A stretch of DNA of 64,000 nt. It comes from Eleusine coracana subsp. coracana. Its lineage: Eukaryota > Streptophyta > Magnoliopsida > Poales > Poaceae. The notes beneath the pieces were generated by a model, which was not told the DNA's origin, did no database searches, and saw only the letters and a list, made by a program, of their open reading frames with translations. Location: NCBI GenBank assembly GCA_032690845.1, contig CM064427.1:8009501-8073500 (forward strand), read 5' to 3'. The translations under genes and the position numbers were made by a program. This document shows positions 25,475 through 35,314 of the stretch, piece after piece. The stretch's first letter is position 1. Every line of letters begins with the position of its first letter.

Positions 25475-28400
25475 TTCAAATGCAAGGCATATGCAATAGC
25501 GTTGCATTTGGACGAGATGAATACTAAGACTTATTACATAAAAGAAAAACATCCAAAATCTAACTCTTGAAGGCGTCAAACAGTGAAGTCTTGGTCGTCA
25601 AGTCAAGCCAAAAAGATAATATGTCACTACAGCAAATGGCATGTAGTGAAATGATATGATATAAACACTACTGCAAATGGCAAGTAGTGGAATATGATGA
25701 TATGATGTTAGCTAAATCGATGTGACTTAGCTAATAAAAAGAAATGGCTGACCAACAAAGAGGACTCTCACAGCATAGACAACTAAAAGAAATAGATTAT
25801 GAATGTGGACACATGAAAGAAAATAGTCTAATGTAAAACTGAGTGTAACAAAATGATATATTATGGTGCCGAAGGCCAAAACCATGGATCTGAGGATGAC
25901 TGTCCAGAATTTCCTGGAATTGCTTGTTTAGAAGTGCCATCAATAACCGCACATGAGGCAGCAGCAACAGACACAGTGCCTCCTGAAGTGGAAGGTCGAC
26001 CACGCTAACCAGCAGCGCGACGAGCACGAAATGCAACAAGCTTCTCTGGATACTTAATAAAACAATCGTCTGAGCGATGATTAGTCTTCCCACAATGCTC
26101 ACAAGGTTTTGAAGAAACACCATTGGATGAACCACTCCTCTAATAAGCTGTCAACATACTATGTGGTACTGACATATGAGAGGATGACACAGACCGAAGC
26201 CGAGTCTCTTCAGTAATCAAATCAGATAAAGTCTGTGCCATGGTTAGAGCAGAGCCATGGAGCAATCTTGAACGGATGGACTCAAATTCTGGTCGTACTC
26301 CCATGACAAATCTGTAGGTAAAGAACTTCTCAATGAATGTTTGTGTTGTACACTCAGCAGCTGTACACCGAGGCACCATAGACATCAGCGGACCCATCAA
26401 ACAATAAGCTGAATAGTACTCATCAATGGACATATCACCTTGTTCCAGTATATGAATTGCTGCATGAGTGTATGGAGAAGAGCACCACTGTCCTGAACAT
26501 ATCGCTTCTGCAAATAAGACCACATGACCTTGGCTGTCTCGAAGGAAGAAAGACTCATGATTAGGGACTGATTCATACTAGTGACAATTGCACTCATCAC
26601 TCTCCCATCATCTATGAGCCATGCTTTAACTGCAGTATCACCAGAGCCATCCTTCGATTCATCAACGGGTGGATCGTAAGTCAAGTGATCAGCGAGACCA
26701 AGACCCCTTAGAACAGTTTAAACAGAAAAAGCCCACTCACGATAATTGGGACCATCTAACTTCAGAGGAATTGCAACAACAAAAGGTTGTGACATGACGA
26801 AATCTGGACTGAAACAAGAATAGCAGACCAGAGGAATACCAAGAAACAATTACCACCGTGATGATGAAGAGTGATAGCAGCAGCAGAACCAACACAATTC
26901 CTTACGTGTGTGCAGATGAGATGACCACCAGAGAGCAGAACAATCCAATCCAATCTGAGTCCAATCACAGCAGCAGAGGGGCTCCAAAAGCTTGAAATTG
27001 AACCCTGGCTTCAATGCAGATTGACGGGAAGAGCCACCAACAAATTGACGATGGGCAACTACAAATCGAAGAGGAAGCTGTTGAATCTCAGGCGGCCTGC
27101 CGCGAATCGTAGACGAGCAGGCACGCGAGATCGACTCAGGAACAGGCGATTGATGGGCGATGGTGGCGACCAGAGAAGCAAACCCAACAATCCTGATGGC
27201 AATGGCTTACAGATCCGCGATTTCCAGAAGAAGATCGCGATCGCTACTCAAGGAAGCCGGCGGCTGACGAAAAAAAAAGGGTCACGATGATGACCAATAA
27301 GATGGGATAGTGGGTAAACTAACCTATATCTGATTCCATGTTAGGAATAATAGATGATTGTATTGATATAGATAATAGACCCAATGGGTTACATATATAG
27401 GGAGGAGATGACTCAAATCTAGACTAGGATAAGGACTCTACAATTAGAGTCCTAATCTACTACTATATCCTTAACATGCAAGAAGATGTTGGTCAGACAG
27501 CACGCATCCGGAGATGCAAAAAAAAAAATAACCATTAAAGCAACACAATTGAACACTCATACCCGCCTCGTAGAATGCAGGAGATCCAAACATTCCAAAC
27601 AGACGCTAATAAACAAGGAAATGACCATTTTTAAATATATACGAACAGAATCCCAGGAAATTGCAAAATCGTGAATAACACTATCAGTAGACTATGGGAG
27701 TTAATAATAACTTCTACCTTTCAATGTTTGAGGAATCCCCCAAAGGAGTTGAGCCCAAGGTAAATTCCCGATCATAAAGTGGAACAGAATCCTCCTCCAC
27801 CGCAGCACTTTCTCTAGCTTGGATATCCACCCAAAATGACTATAGTCAAGAAAAGAAGAAAAAAACATGAATCCACAATTACTCTATTTCCGTCAAGTAT
27901 GTTATGTAATATTGCATTCAAATGCTTGATTAGTATTATCAGTCAAGACAAGAAATTATGAATACAAGAATCAAAGCCCACATTACAAATTGTAGGACTA
28001 AGATGAGGCATCTCCAAAGATAAATACGAATGTTGAGCAGCATGTTGGAAATGCCTCTGTTTGTATTAAGGAATTAAATTTTCATCTCAACAGGAACAAT
28101 CAGGTTTAGGACAAGGACCCCACATTTCATTCTTCTTATTAATCTGTTTAGCCTTGGAAAAAAAGATTAGACAGAAGTAGTCTACTACGGGGAAACCAAA
28201 GGTAATCATTTAATCAGAAGCATGAACATAGAAATAAATTTTAATTCCTTACAACAGAAACTAGTTGCATAATTAAGAAAAACTATTGTTTGAACAAGAG
28301 AACACAGCAGAAATTTGTGATTAAAGTTTAATACTGAAGACCGTGACAATTCCAAAATAACTGATACCAGAGAGTAACAAAAAAAAGGACAACAAACAGA

Positions 28401-29956
28401 ACATAATTCAATGTACTCGCTGGTGAAGGGTTCTGTAAATGGCAAGCCAAACGCAATACACTACAGTGACATAAATACATACCACAGGACAAGATTTCTC
28501 TGAACCAATTTGTAACGCTGGATAATAAGTCTCTTCACCACTTTCCAATACCTCTTCAACATCGTCCTATTGTATCCAGAAGTAAGACAAACTAATAAAT
28601 ATGACAATATGAAACTTAAAATTTTCATAGAGAATTATTATATATGAATACATTATTTTCTTGTATAGAATTGGACAATACTTAATCACAATAAAACAGT
28701 AATGAGAATGTAAGCTTCAAACTAAGGCCTCCTTTGGAACACAGGATTCTCAAAAACGTAGGATTGGAGTGCACCATCACATGAAATCCCACAGGAATTC
28801 AAAATGCAGGATTTGTGTAAAGTTGTTTGGATGTATGCAGGAAAAATACTGGTGAGTACTGAGGGACCATGAAAGATTAGAAATATATAATAACAAGAGT
28901 TCTGTTACATTCTTCCGTTTATGTCTACACCCCGTAATAAGCACCCAACATCCATTGTTGAAGACTGCTGATGGACAAATGCAGGTTACTCAGAAACAGA
29001 GTAACAGACATAAGCACGAGGAAAATTACTTTCAAGTTCCGTTGTGTCCTGGTTTGCCACTCAGACCATCGTTGCATCAGTTCCATAAGCTTTCGTTTGC
29101 TTTCCCTGGATAGTCAAATGCACATGACTTCAAATAATCAAACTATAATTTAAAGAAAAAATAAAAAGATGGAAGATGTCTAACATAAACAGAAATGTGC
29201 TACCATCTATATAATGGCTAGTGAGATCATAAGAATACAAAGCGTCTGGTCACTAACCTTGTCAAATCGCTGTAAATTACACGGACTGAAGGCTCAGTTG
29301 ATTCCGTACGGGCTCTTTTAACTCCTCTTGCAGCTAAACATGCCATATCAAGGAACAACGATAGCAACAAATAATCCTGTTGGCAATAACATATATGTTT
29401 GTGGTACCAAGAGGAACAATGCTCTGCCCATCTTGTGTGAGCAGAATTCACAGGATTCAATGGAAACAGATGAATCTTCAGAGGCATAGCTATGCTTGCA
29501 GTAGCAGGAGTATGTAAGAAGATAGGCACATGGAGATATAAAAGTTTCATTTCAGAGGATACGGCTTTCATCAACTGAGATTGTGGTCGATGCATGAAGA
29601 AGCACATCAGCGCTGTTACCTTTGTCTATCTCAACAGAGAACCCATGAACAGATGCTACACTGGTCTCCGATTGAACCAAAGCATCTAACTGCTGATGTT
29701 TCGTGACAACTACATCATCGTCTGCAAGGTCCATATCTTCCACTTGCCCTTCTTCAAGATCTAGGTTCTCATCAGAAGCCTTAGGACTACTACCCGCACC
29801 ACTAGCTTCCCCTTCTGGTTGGAGCTCGGATGCCAGAGGCTCCGCCCCATTCGCATCTGGTGCTTCATGTGCTTCATCCTGAAACTCTCCCGCTTGGTCA
29901 TCTTTCACATCAGCCTCGTCAGGTGCTCCAAGGCTAATGAATTCCTCTGATGCCAT
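22877..29956 (-). CDS. ZCCHC8-like protein: CCHC zinc knuckle plus PSP domain
   Basis: Minus-strand gene with eight coding exons: 29956-29563, 29333-29258, 29105-29030, 28566-28483, 27839-27718, 24168-23928, 23796-23733, 23382-22877. All introns fit GT/AG and all phases join, giving 520 residues. The N-terminal 130 residues are acidic and disordered. A zinc knuckle CFNCGSYSHALKDC lies at residues 259-272. It is followed by a PSP (proline-rich, spliceosome-associated) domain at about 309-353, ending NDPPPWLHRMRELGYPPGYL. The tail is rich in Ser, Arg, His and Tyr. This order is that of ZCCHC8, a scaffold of the nuclear exosome targeting (NEXT) complex, which in plants works with the helicase HEN2; that role is inferred from family. 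The 3.5-kb fifth intron carries transposons. Confidence 0.88.
25151..25223 (-). pseudogene. tRNA-Ile(AAU)-like sequence, probably a SINE head
   Basis: On the minus strand a 73-nt sequence starts GGCCTATTAGATCAGTTGG and ends CTGCATGGGTC. It contains a CTAATAA anticodon loop (AAU) and a B box GGTTCAAGACC. The acceptor stem pairs if G-U pairs are allowed, but the A box has a C-to-A change and the anticodon and T stems each have a mismatch. It resembles plant tRNA-Ile, in decayed form. About 70 bp further along a GGGACTTAAAGGCTTGCTG tail follows, like that of tRNA-derived SINEs. Confidence 0.6.
25302..25438 (-). repeat. 3' LTR of the intronic gag-only element
   Basis: Matches 27339-27476 almost base for base. 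On the minus strand its expected first T has been replaced by G next to the expanded G tract. Confidence 0.85.
25438..25472. repeat. 35-C homopolymer (expanded polypurine tract on the minus strand)
   Basis: On the minus strand the sequence reads GAAGA followed by 35 G, then the LTR. It therefore sits exactly where the polypurine tract belongs and is best explained as a slippage-expanded PPT. Its true length may be misjudged by sequencing. Confidence 0.75.
25861..26795 (-). pseudogene. gag of the intronic element (UBN2-type plus zinc knuckle)
   Basis: Starts at ATG 26795 (MSQPFVVAIPLKLDGPNYREW), with an early in-frame stop about 23 codons in. A Gag-like region follows (AWLIDDGRVMSAIVTSMN, then VMWSYLQKRY). 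A frameshift near 26455 leads into the second half (DMSIDEYYSAYCLM...). Two more stops flank an intact zinc knuckle CEHCGKTNHRSDDC. The frame ends at 25861. It is broken, so this copy cannot supply Gag. Confidence 0.8.
27339..27476 (-). repeat. 5' LTR of the intronic gag-only element
   Basis: 138 bp, TG...CA on the minus strand, directly followed by the primer-binding-site-like TGGAATCAGA. Confidence 0.85.
28725..28860. mobile_element. Possible MITE fragment in an intron
   Basis: AAGGCCTCCTTTGGAACACAGGATT followed by GTAGGATT and TTGTTTGGATGTATGCAGG is the phrasing of a common grass MITE end. No second terminus was found. Confidence 0.35.
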
Positions 29957-30586
29957 CGCCCTACGGAGAAATTACACTACGCACTCGCATTCCAGTACGG
30001 GGCCTTTAATCACAAGAAACTGGTATTAGCGCCTCAAAAAATAGCGAAGAAATGCGACCTTAGAACGACGAACTTCACTATGGGCCTGCGTATTTGGATT
30101 CGAATCGCTCGCGGAGGCAGGTACAAGATCTATCTCCTCCAGAGCAATCGAAACGAAGGAAATCGCAATAAACATCCAAGCAAAGTTAGGGTTCCTCACC
30201 AACGAAGAGAGGCAACCGTAAGGTCGGATGCATCAAGAATCCGATTCGAATGACGCGTCTGTGGGGGAGGTGCAACTGGCCCTGCCGTTCTCCGTTGAAG
30301 CGGGATGGCGGCTGCCGTTCCTCTTCGGAGGGAGGAGGCGGCCGGCCCGGTGGTAGGTTCAACGTCAGCGGCGACCGGCGCGAGCCACCGAACCAAGTGG
30401 TGCAGTGCGGTGTGAGCTATCCGGCTCCAGGCCTGATGTCGCCGCGGGCCTAATTTTGGGCCGGAAGCCTCACCTTTGAAAAACGTTTTTTTTTTTGTGG
30501 GCGAGGGAGCTGGCTTAAGTCCCATTTGAATGCACCACCCATATAGCATAGCATCTCGTATAATATCGAATATGAATACCTACATC
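29957..30586 (-). other. 5' UTR and promoter side of the ZCCHC8-like gene
   Basis: The sequence next to the start codon probably holds the 5' UTR up to about 30230. Further out is a GC-rich stretch (30240-30470) with no recognised coding content. Confidence 0.4.
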
Positions 30587-32667
30587 AGGCCCGTACTGCA
30601 CTATTTTGAGCCCTAGGACGAAAAACAAAATGGGACCCTAGTTCTAAGAATATAAATAGCCAGAAAATTTTTATAGCTATATATGCTTCTACATGCAATT
30701 GACATTCAGTCTAAAAAGTAAATGATGAATATTTCTTACCCATATCAAGTTATTTGCTATATACAAACCATTCTCGATCACACTTTTCTTCATTTTCGAG
30801 GACTCTAGTGTAGGATGCAGCAGAAAACCTTTTAGAGAACTTGTCTTTAGGACCTTTCTCAATAGATAGGTCTCTTTTATGACCCTTTTGCACCAAAATA
30901 TGAATTATTTTAGAATCAAGTTTATCTCAGTTTTTTGGATTAAATATATCAGGTTGAAAAGCAATGTTGATGTCATTGGAAGTTCCTTCAGTCTAACCAC
31001 TATTGTCATTAACAATATTTGCATCATTGCCTTGTTTACTTGTTGGAACCTGAGCCTCATCAATAATATTTGCATCATCACCTTGTTTACTTTCTACAAC
31101 CGGAGCCTCAATTTGTAACATGGTGTTTGCATGGTTCTCAGGAATACATTGAGATTCTTTCATAATAAATCTGTCAAGAGCACCCTTTTAAGATTGAGCA
31201 AATGCTTCTAGTCTTTGTTTCTTTTTACGCTTTTCAAAACCACAATCATACTTCCAATTTTAGAAGACACAACTGATTATTCGGAATATTGAATGGGATT
31301 GAGGTATGTCCCCCTGCTTGGCAAACATATAAAATATGAGACAACAGCGTTCCGGCCATAATTTTGAAGCCCAATTGCGTTTTCACCATCAGTTTTGAAA
31401 TTTTGCGATTTTATCATCACGGAGAAAAAACGAACCAAACGTTAGCCATCCGTTCCCAACGGCGTGAGTGGACACCGAATAAACATAATAAAACAAATCA
31501 AAAAAATAAAATAAAAACACACCCAGACTATTCTACCCCCGCCCCCACTCGACTCCACTTCTCCAGCCCCGACTCCTCACCCTAACCCTACCCGGCACCC
31601 AAGAGAGAGACGGCGGTGGTGGAGCACGCGGTGGTGGCCAAGCGCGCGGCGATGGGTGCGCCTAGGGCTGGCGGGCGCGCCTCTCGCGCGACGACAGGCG
31701 AGACGGGTGCGCCTCGGGTGGACGAGGTAGCGGTCGAGCGCATAGTGGATAGGGCGGCGGTGGCCCTCGGTGCGAACGGATCTTGGGGGGCTGCTGCTGC
31801 CTTCTCCGGCCGGCGATTGGAGGTGCCAGGAATGGCAAGATCATGGGAGGGGGCGGTGGCTACGACAAGATCAGGGAGAGTGGCAGGCTACCCTCTCTGA
31901 CCATCGTCGCGTCGAACTTGGTGGCGCCATCACCGCGAGGTCGTGGCCTAGCCTGCATCAACTGCGCCCCCCCCCCCCCCCCTCCGGCCGCCAGCACCAT
32001 CGCCGAGCGCCGCCGCACAAGCCTGAGCCCTATTTTGTTTCAATGACAGTGGGTCCCAAGGGAAGAGATGTTTTGCCTCAATGCCAAGTGGGTCCTAAAG
32101 GGGCAATTTGGTCTTTTTTCACGCAATTTAACACTGTTAGCCTCTGTTAACACCTCAATAGTAAAATTGAGTTACATGTTCAAAACCGGATGGTAAATCT
32201 GTAAAATCTGAAAATGGATGATTAAAACACAATTAGAGTATAACCCGATGATTGAAACACTATTGGCCCTAAAGTATTACGGATTAGGCTCTTAGCTCGT
32301 AAGGTAGAAGTAGAAAGAGAAAAGAAGATGGAAGTATCGAATGGAATACATACTGCTTGGTGCTTGCCGGTGTCGTTGCTCCTGCGTGAGAGCGCAAGGC
32401 TCAATGTTGAGACAGTCGGAATTTTGCCGTCGTTGCCGCAGCATCGCTTATGATTGGGGTGGAGACACGCGAAAACGCGCTGGCTACTTGGCTTCCGATG
32501 GAAGACATTGATCGATCTGAGTTTTTCACATATTTTATTGTGGGTTTTGTTCAGCAAATGATCTATTAGGCCTCTTTCTCTATAAGAAAGTTAAGAATTT
32601 AGGGGTCCCAAACTTTTGGAGGCCCTGTGCGGCTGGCCAGCTTGGCCCTGCCGATCGGACGGGTCTG
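30587..32667. mobile_element. hAT-like non-autonomous element
   Basis: The left end (C)AGGCCCGTACTG and the right end, reverse-complemented, CAGACCCGTCCG are related. Both sub-terminal regions carry similar GGGACCC(C)TA...TTCTTAA-type sequence in inverted orientation. Candidate 8-bp flanks CCTACATC and CTTACGTC differ by two transitions. No transposase is seen. Confidence 0.5.
31340..32255. mobile_element. Inverted-repeat (MULE-like) element with a GC-rich core
   Basis: About 50 bp at 31368-31420 (AATTGCGTTTTCACCATCAG...) and the reverse complement of 32160-32225 (AATTGTGTTTTAATCATCCA...) are similar. This gives a long terminal inverted repeat inside the hAT-like element. Between them lies GC-rich, gene-like DNA (31600-31990, including a 16-C run). 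This is the shape of a Pack-MULE, but no target duplication was found and the source gene was not recognised. Confidence 0.42.
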
Positions 32668-33116
32668 CTTACGTCCTAAAATAGGTTAGAATAATCAGTA
32701 TCATTATAAGTGTCACCTTATTAACCAATAGATCGTAAGATATTCTCCTGAGTGTATACTATAGATGTTCCAAAGTCATAATAGCTCCTTCATTAGTGAT
32801 ATGTTAAATACGAAATAATTGATGAACGATTTTGTCCGAGCTACATTTTGTTTAATAATTTGAATTATATATAATTCATAGTAGTACTTAATTAAACTAG
32901 TATTGATAAAGTTTGAACCTAGGTGGTCTAAGGACATGATTTGTAATGTGATCCTTTATTTGTGATGACATGGTTGTAAGTCGTCATCCATATCCCAGAT
33001 ATTTGAGTTATTTCGTAATAATAGAGAGAGGATTAATACAAGATCAATATCATAACTCTGAGTTAATAATTTGGCATCTATATCTCCAAAGGATTGTGCT
33101 AACCACGAGCGTAGTC
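32668..33116. other. Intergenic, AT-rich, no gene called
   Basis: No open frame of note or recognisable element was seen. Confidence 0.5.
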
Positions 33117-33929
33117 TTTTTTTTTTTTTTTGCGAGGGGAAAGGTGAGCTTTATTAGATCTCAGACATGTTACAATCCGTCGCTAGCCCGGTAGCAACGA
33201 ACGTTGGATGAAGGCACACCTTTTACAAAGGAATCAACACACATACTCTATTAGCCACGACATGACTAACCATATTTTGAGACCTAAAATGGTCCCTAAA
33301 CCTTCTTTTAGTCACCCAGTACAAAAACTCATCTCCAACCCACCCCTATCCTACTGACTAAATTTAGTGGCCTATCAAATTCTGGAGCAAACCCAAAATG
33401 CGGGCCCTACCAATTTTTCTTCTTTTCTCTTTTCTCCTCTCCTCTTCTCCCGACGCGAATGGAGGGCAGCCTTCCGCCGCCGGCGGCGACCCACACCGCG
33501 CCTTTGGTCGGTGTCCGCCGCGCACACAAGGAACGGAGAAGATGCGGCGGCGGCGCGAGCGGGGAAGAGAGGGCGGCGGCGCGCACGAGGAAGAGAGGGG
33601 GCCGGCGGCGGCATAGAGCGGAGTAGTAGGGAGAGGGAGGTGGCACCGACGGGGAGAGAGGGCGACAGCGATGGCACGCGTGGGGGGGGGAGAGGGAGGG
33701 GGCTGACTGCGGCGTAGAGTGGAGCGCGGGGGGGGGGGGGGGGGGGGGGGAGGGGAGAGGGAGGCGGCACCGGCGGGGAGAGAGGGAGGCGGCAATGGCG
33801 TAGTGGCGGTGGTGGCGCGCGCAGGGAAGAGGGTGGCGGCGTTGGCGGAGAGAGAGAGGGAGGCGACGAGGGGAGAGAGCGAGGCAGCGAGCAGTCAGGT
33901 AGGAGAGAGAGAGTCGGGACCGATGGGGT

Positions 33930-35300
33930 TGAAGGTGCATCTAGGATCCCCTAGTGGGTTTTGGTGTATGATGATTAAAGATTAAAATTGTGCTAACATG
34001 CTCATAAGGAAAATGTACAGATAATCAGATTATTATTCAATCCCACAGTTGCAAGATGGTTGTTTTACTCCCAAAAAGAAGAAAAGAGAAATGGACTCAA
34101 GTGCTTCAAGTGTAGTTTTTTGTTTTTAATTGAGTCATAGGTTTGCCGCACTATCAAGGGGGGTAAACCAATCTTGCTATGAAGGGAAATTATGTGCTTA
34201 AGCCAACCACAAATCCTTGAGAAAAGTTTAGCCAACCAAAAGCCAAAAAGGACCAACCAGTTCTGAGCCAAACAGAGAACGACGGAAGTTCCGTGAGTCC
34301 GCTCACGAAAGTTCTGTCAGTGCCCAGCTTCTAACATCAGCCAACCCACGGAAGTTCCGTCGCTCTCTGGTTTCTCTGTGTGTTGCAAACCCGAGAGTGA
34401 CGGAAGTTGCGTGATGACCATTACGGAAGTTCTGTCATCTCTGGCTCAGTTGAAATCCAACTGCGCAACGGCTCTTTTTGAACTGACGAAAGTTCCGTGG
34501 ATAACCACGGAAGTTCCGTCAGACACAGAAAAGTTGTATAACGACAAGTTTTTTAGAGAGCCCTATAAAAAGCCTACCCCTTCTCCCCTGGGAAAGGTTG
34601 GACTCCTCAAAAATACACTCTCATTTCACCTAGAGCTCTCCCCTCTCACTCCTAGACTTGTTCTTGAGATTTCCAAGCAAGTGAGAGAGATCCAACCACA
34701 AAAAGATTGAATCCATCCACTCAAAAAGCTTGAGCACATCTTTCCCTCCCCATCAAGATTTGATTTGCTTGTTACTCTTGGAGACTTGGCCTCCTAGACG
34801 GCTAGACGTCTCCCTTGAGCTCCCAACTTGTTGTGGTGAGACGGGGACGTTTGTGAAGTTATGATTCGCCTCTGGAGGAAAAGAATCAAGTGGAGAAAGA
34901 AATCCAAGCACGATCTTTGTGATTGCTTGGCAGGAAAAGGGTTGATAGAGACCCGGCCACTTTGTGTGGCTTCTCAACGAGGACGTAGGAACTACTTAGT
35001 GTGATTGCCGAACCTCGGGTTAATTCTTTGTGTCTCTCTTTACATTTTCACATTTCTTTCATATTATTGAGCTCAATTCACTTGTTGATTGTGTTGCTAG
35101 CTATTCCTCAAAGAATCCTAAGTGTGCATTGTTGTAGCTTCACCTTTATCAAGTATTTTATCTCTAGTTATCCATATTTAAATAAGTTTTAGAGAAAGGA
35201 TTGGTGAAGTTCTGTTATTTTACAAAACTTTCGTGGTGACGAAAGTTTCATTGTTTCTGACATTTGATCAAAACTTAGTGCTTTTTCAAAACTTAAAAGC
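33930..35300 (+). repeat. 5' LTR of family B element, 3' end missing
   Basis: Matches 47544 onward from TGAAGGTGCATCTAGG. Similarity stops near 35295, after GACATTTGATCAAAACTTAGT and a T-rich stretch. The last 50-60 bp of the LTR and the primer-binding site are absent, and gag leader sequence follows directly. TATAAAAAG lies near 34563. Confidence 0.8.
34279..34535 (+). promoter_or_regulatory. ACGGAAGTTCCGT dyad cluster in the 5' LTR of family B
   Basis: Repeated dyads (for example GACGGAAGTTCCGTGAGTC and CACGGAAGTTCCGTCAGAC) stand directly before the CAAGTTTTTTAGAG / TATA block. The layout is the same as in the solo LTR and in the 3' LTR. Confidence 0.62.
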
Positions 35301-35314
35301 TTGAAGATTAAAGA

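Larger units (their letters stand above)
25302..27476 (-). mobile_element. Compact gag-only LTR element in an intron (TR-GAG-like)
   Basis: Two short LTRs of about 137 bp (25302-25438 and 27339-27476) face the same way and bound a 1.9-kb interior. Read on the minus strand, the LTR starts TGTTAAGG and ends CCTAACA. A primer site TGGAATCAGA, like the usual TGGTATCAGA, follows directly. ACATG is found at both edges (25297-25301 and 27474-27478), although the right copy overlaps the LTR end. Only gag is encoded. Size and content match terminal-repeat retrotransposons with a GAG domain (TR-GAG). It lies in sense orientation within the fifth intron of the ZCCHC8-like gene. Confidence 0.85.

Noticed and set aside
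30196..30549. Small protein gene in front of the ZCCHC8-like gene
   Set aside because: GC-rich 5' flanking DNA with overlapping chance frames and no known domain.
33364..33985. Overlapping ORFs in the GC-rich, G-run region
   Set aside because: Low-complexity purine/pyrimidine asymmetry, open in five frames; no recognisable protein.
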